Shown piece by piece: positions 48,325 through 59,774 of a stretch of DNA of 64,000 nt. Within the stretch, counting starts at the first letter, position 1; each line of letters opens with the position of its first letter. The stretch is taken from contig KV748196.1 in assembly GCA_001692895.1 (NCBI GenBank), positions 2,294,001 to 2,358,000 on the forward strand, written 5' to 3'. The notes beneath the pieces were generated by a model. It was not told the DNA's origin and ran no database searches. It saw only the letters and a list, made by a program, of their open reading frames with translations. Made by a program: the position numbers and the translations under genes. The stretch comes from Cenococcum geophilum 1.58 (lineage: Eukaryota; Ascomycota; Dothideomycetes; Gloniales; Gloniaceae).

Positions 48325-48739
48325 TGACCACTCCCCCAGCCACAGCAGTCCCCGGGCCACCCTCAAAATGTATGTAAAATCAGCATTTCCGACCCCCAGC
48401 AATTTCAACAACCACTTATTATTTTTGCTTGTAATTAATAATACTAAGTATTTATGACATTTTAATATTCTTTTCTTAATTATAGACCTTTAGCTTGAAG
48501 ATAAGATATTTAAGTAGAGATTCTGGCCCGCGATATAGTGCCAAATGCTCGTCCATATATAACGATAAACCGGTACGGCATATAAACTCTATGACGGCGT
48601 CTCATAGGCATAGATTCCAGCAAATTTAAATCTCGAGCGATTTTATTAAGTGGTTGTTGAAATTACTGGGGGTCGGAAATGCTGATTTTACATACATTTT
48701 GAGGGGGCCCGAGGACTGGTGTGGCCCGGGGAGTGGTCA
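48325..48739. mobile_element. Second MITE (415 bp) adjacent to the first
   Basis: Inverted arms of about 105 bp start TGACCACTCCC and end with the complement. They include CTCAAAATGTATGTAAAATC and ATCAGCATTTCCGACCCCC. No clean target duplication; it begins nine bases after the previous element. The loop is AT-rich. Confidence 0.8.
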
Positions 48740-48747
48740 CACAAGGT

Positions 48748-48835
48748 CAGACCGTAGAATCAATTAGCGGACTTACGTATATCCGCAAGCAGATATTGCT
48801 AACCTTTTTTGTCAAAAAGTTGATTCTATGGTCTG
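48748..48835. repeat. Small inverted repeat (88 bp)
   Basis: CAGACCGTAGAATCAA at the left pairs with TTGATTCTATGGTCTG at the right (one mismatch), with a loop of about 56 bases. It is immediately next to the MITE that ends at 48739. Confidence 0.75.
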
Positions 48836-48876
48836 AGAGACTTTTCCAGACTTTATTAAGCGACGCGACTTATTTA

Positions 48877-49191
48877 TATGGGAGCTACATACAATCTTCA
48901 ACGAAATTGTTAAAGCTACCCACGTAAGGTCTAGGGCTGCATATAGGCTTAAAACAATCGCAAGAACTAGCTCTATAATCGATGAATTTTTAGGCCTTAT
49001 ATATATACCCGTTGCGACGTCCGTTGCGACTCGCGTTACCCAAATTTGTATGGGGATATATACAATCTTTAACGAAATTGTTAAAACCACCCACGTAAGG
49101 TTTAGGCCTGCATATAAGCTTAAAATGATCGCAAGAACTAGATCTATTAGTGATAGATTTTTGGCTTTTATATTTATACTTATTACGACAT
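48877..49191 (+). repeat. Direct repeat, 2 x 143 bp
   Basis: Units 48877-49019 and 49049-49191 begin TATGGG and share blocks such as ACAATCTT(C/T)AACGAAATTG, CACCCACGTAAGGT-type and TCGCAAGAACTAG. Differences are mostly transitions, which suggests an old duplication touched by RIP. They are separated by 29 bp. Confidence 0.8.
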
Positions 49192-50004
49192 TATAGGTAA
49201 TGTTGGGATTCCTAAGAACGGAATTCTTTTTTGCCGAAAATGATCTTTAGGCAGTTGTAGGCTAAATTGGACCCAATATTTATGAAATATTAGGTCGTCT
49301 CTCTAATCGATGAACTTTTAGTAGTATTTTAAGCCGTTGTGGTTGAGCAATTCAACCGCGAGTATAGGTAAGACTTTACCGAAAAGAGAGGATCCTTTGC
49401 AGCCAAAACGCTCGAAGCTTGTTAGTCATCACAACAGGCTGGCACGAACGGCCATTCATATTAATTACGCCCTGGATCTTCGAGAATGCTGCCATAAGGC
49501 TACAGAAACTATGGTATGAGCTACTAATTAGAATACTTAAAGTCCGTCGCCACGCTGTGTCTCGACTTAAAGATGAGGATTAAGATTATTGATCGGTGTG
49601 CGTGGACAAGCACAGATGAAGTAAGCATATTAAGTTACACCTAGTTAATATCAGAACTATGTGCAAGGGTTTTCACCCCCCGCCATTGACAGAGGTGTGC
49701 ATTGAATGCTGAGCCGAGGGAAGCGCCACCCTTCAGCCTTTACCAAGCCACACATGTTATCGATAAGCTTTTGAATAACTTCAATGCCGAATTAGTTAAG
49801 GAAGATTTACTTTTTCTAGGGTAAAACTTCCTTTAGATTTTGCTAGAGATGTCTTTGCACTTTGTGAGAGAACCCGGAGCTATCTACGAAAGCGTAGATA
49901 GGATATTACAGAGCAACCATATGCTCAATATCTAAATATCTAGAACGAAATATAATTATCTAAGAGTTTTCGCTAATCAGCAAAATGACTAATCTAAGAG
50001 GTCA
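49192..50004. other. Intergenic, nothing seen
   Basis: Transition from repeat cluster to the rhodopsin-family gene. No supported frame. Confidence 0.45.
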
Positions 50005-51353
50005 TTATCTACGCGTTAAATGATCGTCATCATCCTCCTCTATGTCAATCCTTGTCTCCACCGTCTTGGTTATACCATCGTCTTCTAATATAAGTTCCTC
50101 ACTTGTGCTTCCGCCGCTAATCGCTACCGCATTGTTGCCATCTCCATTGTATGAATAGAGTTCAATCTGACCATTTCCTTTAACTCGTTGGCCGCGGGGA
50201 AAGGCGTTTCCAGCAGAATGGCTACCGCCATATGCTCCTTGTTGATTGTATGAGGATGTCTGAAAAGCTTTGTTAAAGATTGGACGCAGAGCTGGAGCTG
50301 ACGCAGAGATGATAGCCAAGTTGACCTCGATTTGGGACCAGAGAAGAATCTAGCAAGCCTCTATTAGACTTTCCCTCGCACAAATAAATTGATAACTTAC
50401 AAATATTGCATTATACATAATATCCTTCGTCGTAGTAAAGATGTACAAAGCAATTAGTCGGGCAATAGATGCTATCACTGCTACTGTTCCCGTTAAGAAG
50501 ATACCGATGAGCGCCCCTGAAAGACTGAAATATCAGTGCTGATCTATACAAAAGTTTGAAAAAACTTACAGCGCTTCCTTCGGTGCAGGTTAAGCTTGGC
50601 GAATGATCGGAGAGGTAAAACAAGGATCACGATGTCCGTAAAGATGTTGATCGACGCTGTCGCAAAGTACGATGCTGGCAGGTTGTTGCAGCCTTGTGGA
50701 AACGTGAGTGACCATGCTCGCGATGGATGGTTCCTGCATTCGAAGGCCTATCAAATATTAGAACTCTCCATTCAGCAGGTTGACATATCGAAAAGCACGT
50801 ACATTCACAAAGAAAACAGCGATTGTGTAGGATAAGACAAATGCAGTAACACAATAAACGGCTAGGCGGAAGTTCTTTTGTGTAAAGATTCGGTGGTACA
50901 GAGCAAGAATGCTTGCTTTCACGAAGAAGAGAGCCCACGGATATACCAATTGATAAGCATACCAATGCTTCAATGTGGGAATCAGAATTGTCATCAGCGG
51001 CAAATCTTGAGTGTGCTGCCTGAGATAAGTCAGTTTTGGTTCAAAATGTTAAGCTGCATTTAGTGGACCAGACCCTGTTCCCCAGCTGATGTGGAAAACA
51101 TTCATAATTCCCATTCCAGTCGTGACTACCCATGCTGCGACCATGAAATAGTCGTCGATGCCGACATAATGAACATACGCAATGCGACAGAACAATCTAA
51201 TAAGATTAACGGATGCTCCACTGCGGACAGGATAAGCAGTGAGGGGACTACGCACCTTAGCAAAACGGCGATGGTCGACAGCAAGAGGTTGAAGCCCGTA
51301 ACAATCAAAAACATTGGCTGCCTCGAACCATTCTCCGCAGTGATATACGACAT
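50005..51353 (-). CDS. Fung_rhodopsin-family integral membrane protein
   Basis: Six exons, 51353-51256, 51196-51074, 51019-50803, 50747-50570, 50516-50401 and 50349-50005, join in frame to 1077 nt (358 residues). Seven hydrophobic segments can be followed: FLIVTGFNLLLSTIAVLLR; YFMVAAWVVTTGMGIMNV; LVYPWALFFVKASILALYHR; VYCVTAFVLSYTIAVFFVN; then NLPASYFATASINIFTDIVI, LIGIFLTGTVAVIASIARLI and LLWSQIEVNLAIISASAPAL. The motifs LFF.KAS.L.LYHRIF, CNN…ASINI..D and WS.IE.N.AIISAS.PALRP are those of the fungal rhodopsin-like (PTH11-related) family, whose ligands and signalling are mostly unknown. The C terminus is cytosolic, Gly/Ser-rich then acidic (IDIEEDDDDH). The extracellular loop Cys (AFECRN, QGCNN) are kept. 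Confidence 0.88.
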
Positions 51354-52570
51354 GGTACACAGTAGAAAACTTGACAGACCATGGGAGAAGATCACTCTAT
51401 GAAAGGTTTTCAATCATTGTCCTAGCATCTCACAAACTCTGTAACCTGACGCTAATTTTAGCCACATATGTACGAGTCAGCCACCCAAGCGAGTCACAGG
51501 AATCTCGGGTCAAACAGAACCCAGAACGAGCGCCCGGGAGCCGTGTCGTTCTTCAGCCTGCATTAGCCACGAACCCTCCCCCTGGTTCGTTCGCTCTTCG
51601 GCGTCCCCTGTGTCCCACGATCCAGTTCGCTACTGCGTGTGCATTGACCCTCCCAGCTCAATGAAGGTGAATGCATGACAAGGCCACGACGCAACCTTTC
51701 CAGAAGGGTTGTCATCGCGGCTCCTCGGTTCTCCACCAACGAAGTGACCCTGGTGGATGTGGAGTCTGCGTAAGGAAAGCTAGTTCCGCACCTGGACGAG
51801 TAAAGACTCCGTGATGCCCGGAAGTTATCAACGGAACAAGCCTCTACTGCTTGGCGCTATCTGCGGTGGCCTTGCCCACGGCTGACGCGACTGGTCGCAC
51901 ATGTTCCAACCCGCCGGTGCGTAGGGAATGGTGAGCAGCTCCCTGCTTCTTCTTTCAGCGCCTCTGCTAATCTTTATTTCTCCGCAGGAGACAGCTGTCA
52001 ACGCCCTAAAAAAAATAGTATGTCAATGCGGTTCCTTGCTTAACGAAGAAGGCGATCTCGGGTATTGCGGGTATTGTCAATCGTTTTGACGATCACCAGG
52101 CAGTTCCATAACAGCCAGACATCAAATATCCATTGGGATGTGCGTACCACCATTTCCTACCCACTCGAATATTGGTTTCTAATATCCCTAGGGGCACTTC
52201 ATTTTGTGGCATCGTTATTTTGTTACCACATACGAAAAGGCTTTGAGAGATGAATGCGGATACACTGGTGGTCAACCGTGCGTTCCCAAACCCCACACGA
52301 AAAATATTTACTCCAATTCGACCTTTTCATCACTAACCCCACATTAGTTCAACCAACCTCACAGGCACCGCAATCTACCAGACTACCATTTTCGACCCCA
52401 ACACTAGCTTTAGTGGTAACGGTCCTTATGTTGAAGCCACTACCGAGCAGAACCCGCTGAACATTACCGGCCATACCGATGATGGCTGCGTTTTCAAATG
52501 GCCCCTTCGTGCCCTAGAAATTCAGTCAACTTCCCTACTCCGGATTGCCTGTGTTCACCTCCAGTTGCCG
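51354..52570. other. Long intergenic region
   Basis: 1.2 kb between the rhodopsin-family gene and the nested TIR elements. Only short unsupported frames. Confidence 0.45.
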
Positions 52571-53454
52571 AGTCCCCCACTTTATCAAGATTCGTCTATT
52601 TTTATAAGTACGGACACCTCTTTTTATCAAGTGATTGAATATATATCTATAGGCACTATTTTATAAAGTGAGAGGTTTATCTTAATAGAATTTATTAAGA
52701 CAGGTACATTTTACTAAGTTTACGCGTTATCTTTCGTGACTTCTATACGAAGCTCCAGACAAAGCTCCAGACGAAGCTCTACACGGAGCCTATCGATGAT
52801 ACTTTACACGGAGCCTCTGCCGATGAAGTGTTGCGCGGAGCCCTACAGGCAGGAAGTTCTATATAGGGAAGCTCTATATAGTAAGGCACGGCGTAGATTT
52901 CTCACGAAAATCGAGGTTTCATCTACGCGTGATGTACGACGTATCCGCGCGATAGTGTAACATTCGGGCGGACTTTGAGGGGCCGATATGCATGGTGCAA
53001 TCTAAATTCTATCAAGTATACCTTCACTTTATAAAGTAGTGCCTATCCCCCGCATAGATAGATTCGTCCGTAAAAGGGTGGCCTGAGTTCAACTAATTAA
53101 ACAGCTGCGTTCGTTGGCGGTAAGGCGTTCTATGCACCCAAGGTTCGCATAAAGCTTCAAATATATATGAATATTATCTATCCACAGTCAATCCCCCGCA
53201 ACAGTTTAGGGTATTTAGTAGGCGGAACAAAGTCCTCAACTTTGGTTGCACGATTTCCGACTGTATTGGTGGTTTATTTGACTGATAAAGCTATCTAGTG
53301 CTGCTAGTGTTAAGGAAGTTAATGTTCTTATTTGGTGCGCACGGGCCAGATACGCACGTCACTTATCTATGCAAGGGTAATATATATTCAATCACTTGAT
53401 AAAAAGAGGCGTCAGTACTTACAAAAGTAGGCGAAAATTGATAAAGTGGGGACT
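52571..53454. mobile_element. Outer TIR element (490 bp without the nested insertion)
   Basis: Terminal inverted repeats of about 70 bp: AGTCCC(C)CACTTTATCAA at the left and the complement at the right. Both include CTCTTTTTATCAAGTGATTG and then TATAT. A 392-bp TA-flanked element sits inside just after the left TIR. No clear target duplication and no coding capacity. Confidence 0.8.
52652..53043. mobile_element. Inner TA-flanked MITE (392 bp) with clustered subrepeats
   Basis: Ends read GGCACTATTTTATAAAGTGA and TCACTTTATAAAGTAGTGCC, with TA on both sides (52650-52651, 53044-53045). Inside, 52740-52880 holds repeated GAAGCTC(C/T)A and ACGGAGCC words spaced 12-20 bases apart, typical of subterminal transposase-binding repeats. 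Confidence 0.85.
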
Positions 53455-54283
53455 TAACAGGAGGGGAACACCTGCGCAGGGATTTCACGCCATGGGTCAT
53501 GAACTCATTCGTTCAGCAGAGCTTGGTGGATCATGTTCAGAGCCAGACTACACCAGCTTTGCAAGGGCCATTGAGGATATCCCAAGCTTCAGCCAGCCGA
53601 AGTGGACGCTTCGGCGTCGGTGGTGTACTGGGCACGATTGGCAATGCTGCCAACAGCCCTGGTGTTACGTCTCCTCTAACCCCACCATATCGTCTCTCAT
53701 AACCCTTTGCGCATTCTCTCTTTTCCGTTCCGATCTCCTTCTACCAGTGAAGAATACTAACATAAATAAGACCCTTTGTTCTTCTTGTATTATAGGAATT
53801 TGGACCGCATCTTCTAGGAACGGCAAGCCAAAGACCTCAAGACCCATCTCAACCAAGTCGGCGGCCCTATCGTGCTGTTCGACCATAGCGGCTAGAACGT
53901 CACGCTCGAATTCTTAAGTCAATGGGGAAGTTGGCCGGGAACCGGAATACCCGGGGCGGCGCACTCTGCTACACTTATTAAACTTTGCCAAGACCCCAGT
54001 AATTTCGGTATATAATTACTTAAAAGCGTTGTATATATTCTAATTTAAACCATACTTTCTTTCATCAATACCGAAATTATCTAGTAATACTATTCATTTG
54101 TATCATTCAAGCATAGCTCAAGTCACGTGTTGGACATAGAACTATCATTATGCATTTGGAATTTCTCTATTTACGCGTCGTTTCGCGTGTGTCTAATTAC
54201 GCCCCCCGAAACCCGGAAGGAAGCATTCAAGAATCGAGGCCCCGCCGGGGCAACTTAGTAACTATTTACTACCAATCCAATAT
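53455..54283. other. Intergenic with weak coding-like traces and a small hairpin
   Basis: A frame at 53499-53702 includes RFGVGGVLGTIGNAANSPG, which looks protein-like but has no start or domain support. An 11-bp inverted pair (AATTTCGGTAT at 54001, complement at 54068) forms a 78-bp hairpin, possibly a tiny MITE. Confidence 0.35.
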
Positions 54284-55729
54284 CTACAAGACAGCCAACC
54301 CAGCTGCGCCGAACGCGACACCCCAAAACGCACCACCAAGAGCCACGCGCGACGCAGCGCCCGTAAACTGCGGCACGCCAGTCGCGGAGGTCACGGTGCC
54401 GTTGCTAAACGCGCCGGTGCCGGAAGGGCTGAGCGGAAGAGTGGTGCTGGGGACCCCCGGAGCAGAGTTGGTGTCCGTCAGCAGACCACCTGAGGGTGGT
54501 GCGGCGGAGTAGGGAGCAGGGGTCGTTTCAGGGACCGCTGGCGAGAGCGGAGTTCCGGCAGCGGAGCTGGGCGCCACTGGGGGCACGCCGGACGTTGTTG
54601 GCAACACGACTGAAGCGGAGCTCTGCGCGGTGGAGGGCACAGGGATCAGTGTCGTGGGCGGTGATGATGGAGCTGCGGACTCGCCGGGGGTGGCAGTCAC
54701 GTAGACGGTGGCAATGCCACAGCTGCACCCGGGGTCGCTGCCGTCTGCGGTGCCAGTGGTAGAGGGACCTGCGGGGCCCGCAGTCATGTTGCCGTAGCCT
54801 CCAGAGGGAGCACTGAAGGCTCCTGTGACGGTTGATGTAGGGCCGGCTTCGACGATGCTAGAGAGACCGCCGCTGACACCAGCAGAGATGGTTGTGTTGT
54901 CCGCGCCTCCAGTGCTGTTACCCGCGCCGATGACCTTGATGCTCTGCCAGTCGCCGGTCATGTCGCTGTACTGGTACTCGGTGCCGGGAGAGTAGTTGAT
55001 GATCTTGACGCTCTCGACGCTCATCGTGAATGGCGCTTTCGTGTAGTCGGTCTTGCCGCCAGCCCAGGAGATGGTGCCCGGTGAGTTATCCGGATCACCA
55101 CCAGCCCAGATGCCAATGCGGAGGTTCATAGGTGTTTGCGGGTAGTTCTTCCCCCCAACGGCATCGGCATAGTGGAGAGTGCGTTGGGCTACTCCATCAA
55201 TGAGCCAGACGAGGCTATCGGCCGTCCAGTTGAGTGCAAATGTATGAGAGGTGGTTTGAGGGCTAGCAACATTGTAGGGTATCATACGGTCGTACGTCGT
55301 CGTGTTGCCTTTACCGAAGTAGTTGGTTTGGACGTTGGTCGTGGTCGTGCCGAGGAATTCCCAATCGACTTCATCCAAGTCGTCAGATTCGAGGACAACA
55401 GAGCTAACAATGCCTTGTCCAGAGGCTGCCTTCATCTTGACTTCAACGTAGCCGAAGAAGAGATAGCCGTTGGTTTGGATTGTTGGAGCATCACCGCGCT
55501 TGTTGATTGTGAATTGAGCACCGTCGGAATCATAGGTGAGAGCGCCTGCAGTAACGGTCCATCCGGAGAGAGCTGCAGCGCCTTGCGTGAAATCGGAGGT
55601 GAAGGGAGTGCCGATAGCTGGGTTTGCTGGGCAGGATTTCTTTGTGGGATTACATGACGTGAAGGTTTGGGCGCCGCAGAGTGAGGCAGCGAGGATCGCG
55701 GCAGAAGCAGTACGGAGGAAGGAGTGCAT
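54284..55729 (-). CDS. Crh-type cell-wall transglycosylase (GH16), GPI-type
   Basis: Intronless, 481 residues. A signal peptide (MHSFLRTASAAILAASLCGA) is followed by the conserved Cys pair (TSCNPTKKSCPANPAIG) and SDFTQG. The catalytic motif DEVDWEFLG (about 118-126) has both glutamates. YGYVEVKMKAASGQGIVSS-like, QTNYFGKGNTTTYDR and HTFALNWTADSLVWLIDG follow, as in Crh1/Utr2. A Ser/Thr/Pro-rich stalk (about 280-455) and a hydrophobic C terminus (GAFWGVAFGAAGLAVL) mark a GPI-anchored wall protein. Crh enzymes transfer chitin chains to beta-glucan in the wall. I start at residue 28 of the longer open frame because that Met begins the signal peptide. Confidence 0.93.
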   Translation of the reverse strand: MHSFLRTASAAILAASLCGAQTFTSCNPTKKSCPANPAIGTPFTSDFTQGAAALSGWTVTAGALTYDSDGAQFTINKRGDAPTIQTNGYLFFGYVEVKMKAASGQGIVSSVVLESDDLDEVDWEFLGTTTTNVQTNYFGKGNTTTYDRMIPYNVASPQTTSHTFALNWTADSLVWLIDGVAQRTLHYADAVGGKNYPQTPMNLRIGIWAGGDPDNSPGTISWAGGKTDYTKAPFTMSVESVKIINYSPGTEYQYSDMTGDWQSIKVIGAGNSTGGADNTTISAGVSGGLSSIVEAGPTSTVTGAFSAPSGGYGNMTAGPAGPSTTGTADGSDPGCSCGIATVYVTATPGESAAPSSPPTTLIPVPSTAQSSASVVLPTTSGVPPVAPSSAAGTPLSPAVPETTPAPYSAAPPSGGLLTDTNSAPGVPSTTLPLSPSGTGAFSNGTVTSATGVPQFTGAASRVALGGAFWGVAFGAAGLAVL

Positions 55730-57930
55730 TGTGCTGTGTAATGCCGATGAGTAGTGACGGGAATGTTTTGATGTTTGTACAGTGAGACTCGGAACTGAAG
55801 GTTGATACAATGAGTGTGATACAGCCTAAGTGTTGAAAGGTGATTTCTTCGCAGAGATTTTATCAGGAAGCTCCAAAAGATGCAAGAGCTTGGAGACTGA
55901 AAGTACCGTAAAAGAGGACGAGGGGGTGAATGAGACGTTGGAAGTCGAGGACAAAGCAGGCACCAGACCCGGCGAAGAGTGAATTGACCGGCGATTTCGC
56001 TAAGGACAGAATAAAAGGCGGGCAAAATTGGACAGAGAATAGAAATTTGAATGAAAGTATGCGTCCTGCGTAAAGGGTAAAGTGAAGGTTGTATGTTCAA
56101 GAATGCATCGAGCGATGTTAAGAAGAGCACCTTAAGAGGGGGGAAAAAAGAAAGGAATGTACGTCAGCAGGAAGCAGATTGGTAAAAGGATTCGAGCAAA
56201 TGGGTCTATATCTACTAATATGTGGAGCAGAGTCATCCTGGCCGCGACGTCGGCCTCCTGTCTTAATTTCGTTTTTTTGAACAGCTTGTGTGGACTCGCT
56301 CCTGTGTTTCCTTTGTTTTATGAAACATGTTAGGGTGTTTGAGCGTGACAGTATCATAGTAGTGCCCCTGTGCCTAGATGATGATTCTCGCGCCCGCCAA
56401 TCGCTTCATGCAGGGCCTTCCGCTTGGCCGGATTGTCAGGCACTGGGGCGGCTTTAGCGAGCGCCGAGAAACGGGAGAAAGCCACAATTGGTAGGTCACT
56501 CTTGGTCTCATGAGCTGAGACGCCGATGCCAGAGCCACGGATCCACATCGCCTTCGAGACCTGCGTCATAGGGGCGATGGCGGTGCAATGAGGTGGCAGA
56601 TCTGCCAACGTGACGGTTACATTGAAGAGAGCATTATGCGTATTGAGCGGCTTCGAAAAGGATCTGGCTTGCACGGAGCCCGCGATTCGCAGGGTCGCAT
56701 GCTAGACACTTCCGTTATTAGGACCACTATAGCCCACACGAAGGAGATCTAGTGCATAGGATTAGAACGTGATAGCCAAGTTCTGAGACGGGGTTGCTTT
56801 TGGTTTTGTTGAGCAAAGACTGTTCTCCTGGAAAATTTCCTTGCTCAGCGCAATGTAAGCGGAAAAAAAAAACGGTAGTCATCTTTTAATTTCCGAAAGT
56901 AATCTAGAGTCTTTTCTTTGCTAGGAACCTAGCTCATCTACGTAAGAATAGCTAGGTATCCAGGAAGAAATAATCTGGATCCTTCGAGAGGATTGCGAGA
57001 CTATTGTAAGATTCGCGTGACGTGATCCCTTCGTGTGGTAAAATGCAATTTTTGATTGGGGCGTATTAGCGTATTCAAAACTGCATACAATCCTTGGCGT
57101 TCGCTTCTGCGTTCTTTCGCGTATAGTAACGGAGAACTCTATAGATTCACTTACTACCTCGTTTTAAATAGTAAATAAGGCTATAAATATGTATGCAGAC
57201 GCTCTATAGTTACTATTTTTTAGTATTACACTCAATTGCACGACCAGCTTCACCCCCCCCTCTGGCAAAAATTTATCTCGCTATGGTACGCGGGCTCGCC
57301 AAATCGCCATGTGAGAAAGTGGCGTTTTGCGACTGCGGAAGTCCTCCGAGAACGCCACACGTGGCTAATCCCTGTGATAATTAGCAGTTTTATCAAAAAC
57401 ATCACTCATCCTACATTTTCCTCACGCTTTTTTCCATCGCGACAAGGGGTGTGGTCGGAGCGGGTCGGCTGCCCTCCCTACTAGCAGTGGCAAGTCGAAG
57501 TATTTTATGGTATGATCGGTAGACCTGGGAATACGTCGGGCTGCGGGTTTGGTCCATGGAGCAATCATCCTAGGACGCAGCCATCGTTCACGGTTCACAC
57601 AGGCCGGCTTTCTGTATGCACGAAGACAGGCAGCAGTTCAATCCAAAAGTCCAAAACTCGTGTGATTGACGTGACTTCGACTGAACTAGCTCAGTTTACC
57701 CACGCACACAACCCTCAACACCGCCTTGGCCTGGTTCGTCGGGCACAGGCTTCGCGCTGTGGCCCACTTTCTTCTCCTTCCACTACCCTCGTGCCCCCTT
57801 CCTCGCGCCATCGCCCACTTCCAACCGGGCCCGTCGTCGATACAGCGAGTTCCAACCTCAAGCACCCATAAAACCTGAAAGACAGAACTTTGCCGTACCA
57901 TCTACATCCATCACCTATCCATTGCCCGGC
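55730..57930. other. Long intergenic region (2.2 kb)
   Basis: Promoter of the Crh gene, then unassigned sequence. A 106-codon minus-strand frame at 56674-56354 and plus-strand frames at 57193-57871 show no domain or splice support. No RNA gene was recognised. Confidence 0.4.
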
Positions 57931-59774
57931 CTAACTCATCCAGGCCCTGGGATCCACCTTCTGGATAACCTGCTTCTGAAACTCGCTCTCGAATTCCCGT
58001 CCCACGTATTGGTCCCATTTGCCGTCAAGGCATGAAATGACGGCCTCCTTATATGCATTGCCCATGCGATGCGGCAGCCGCGATTCCGCATCCTGCAGGA
58101 ATGCTTTTTTGATCGTTTGGGCGGGCAGCCCGCCAGTCGGCCGGTCCCCATCCAGATTGCACTCGATGATGTCGTCATGTATCTCCTTTGCAGTCTGCCA
58201 GAGCCCAATCTCTAGGAGGACAACCCCCAGAGAATAGATGTCGTGGATTCGCCGGAAGTTCGCATTCGGTTTGAGGCCGTACCGCTCAGGGTGCAAGTAC
58301 ACGTCTCTCTCGACATCCACGGCGCGGGCGGCCAGGCGGGTTTTGCCGCCCTCAGGTCGCGAAAACTCAAAGTCGGTCAAATACGGATTGCTAAAGTTAC
58401 ACCTCTGGCCATCTACGCTGAAGAAGAACTTTATCGCGTGCGAGCGTATGCTTTTATGTACCCAGCCGTCCGAGTGGAACGCCCCGATTGCCCTAGACAC
58501 CGTCTGGGCGACGTGGAAGCGGTACTTTAAATCGAGCTTGAATGGCCCATCGCTCGCGAGGATGCAGTCGTAGAGACTCTGCGGCTCACGGGAGCCAGCA
58601 TTTGGGGGATAGTCAAAGAGAAACGCAAACTGGACCTGATCGGCGTCCCAAGAGTACCCATTCAGGCGAAGGGTGCGGAAGTTGTGCTCCCCTGCCGTCC
58701 TCAGGAGCCTGGCCAGTTGGGGTGCATACTGCTCCCGGTTTGGCTCGCTTATGATTCCGGCCTCTGCGTCCTCTTCGTCTCGTTTGATAGCCTCTCCAAG
58801 CTGCTTATACTCTACCAGCACTCTAGGTTGTGATATCTTCTCTTGGGCTGCGCTCCACGGTAAGGGTTTGTCTAAGTCCGGTTAGTTCTGCCCCAAGCTA
58901 TGAATTTGAGGCCGTCCGTCACCTTCAGAACTCTCCACATCCTTAATATCATTTTCCTCCTCCTCTTCGGTTAGCATCTTTAATTCGAGGTGGCCTTTGA
59001 ACATGTTCTCGTCTCCGTCAGATTTCAGTCTCTCTTGAAGAGACTTATTGTCGTAGAAACCGAAGCCGACCAGTAGCGAACCAACCAGATGCTCCAGGTC
59101 ATCATTCCATACCTGGAATCTTCTTAGTGTCTCTTCTAGGTCACCCTTCGTAAGTAGCCACTGAAGTCCTGGAGGTAGTTTCATCTCCGGCTTCGATGAG
59201 GACTTCTTCGGCTTGGAGCTCCCCGAACTGCGACCGAAAGAGAACCAACTTTTCCGCTTCGCTTCCGCTGGGGTACCATTATGCTTTCTATCTGCGTCGC
59301 CTGTATCCGGCTGTGCCTCTTCGGATGGTGCGACGTCGTCTATTAGAAGGACGTCCTTGGAAGGATCGAACCTGAACTGGGGGCTGGCCGGCGAATACTT
59401 CCGATACTCCTCATCCAAATTCGCTGCGAACGTGGTATAGGCGGCCAGCACCACCTGGAGCTCCCGTAGGACGTCGTGGACGGTCTGGAGATATTGCTAG
59501 GTCCCTTTAGTATGATTTCATAAGAGGACTCCATTAGACGCACATCCGGCACGGTTTCAAGGAACTTCAGGTCCACAATATTTCCATTAACGCCACAAAA
59601 TATGCGGGAGAAGTTCTTCAGTCTCAGGATCTGGACGTTCAAGTGCGTCACCACGCTCGCCTGTTCGGTGCGATAATTTTTGATGGAACGCGCAGAGTCC
59701 CTGATGAACTTTGTCGTGAGATATGCATCCTTGAACGTCCCCACAACGGCGAGAGAGAGGCTGATAGGTTCCAT
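57931..59774 (-). CDS. HeLo-domain protein with C-terminal pseudokinase
   Basis: Exons 59774-59544, 59496-58923 and 58871-57931 join to 1746 nt (581 residues); introns are GTGCGT…CCTAG and GTGACG…CTTAG. The N terminus MEPISLSLAVVGTFKDAYLT and the helices after it (about 1-220, including YLQTVHDVLRELQVVLAAYT) fit the fungal HeLo/prion-inhibition domain, a helical bundle that kills cells by membrane insertion in HET-S. A Lys/Ser-rich linker (WFSFGRSSGSSKPKKSSSK) interrupts it. The C-terminal 300 residues follow a kinase plan: WVHKSIRSHAIKF in place of HRDxxxxN (about 405, catalytic Asp missing), LTDFEFSRPEGG in place of DFG (about 434), then DIYSLGVVLLEIGLW. No glycine loop. So it should bind rather than phosphorylate. 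Head to head with the kinase gene at 60318. Confidence 0.87.

Noticed and set aside
53396-53917. 173-codon plus-strand frame starting in the right TIR of the 52571 element
   Set aside because: It starts inside a transposon terminal repeat and shows no protein-like pattern; a competing frame over the same DNA is equally plausible.
56354-56674. 106-codon minus-strand frame
   Set aside because: No domain, no neighbours on the same unit and unremarkable composition; not enough to call a gene.
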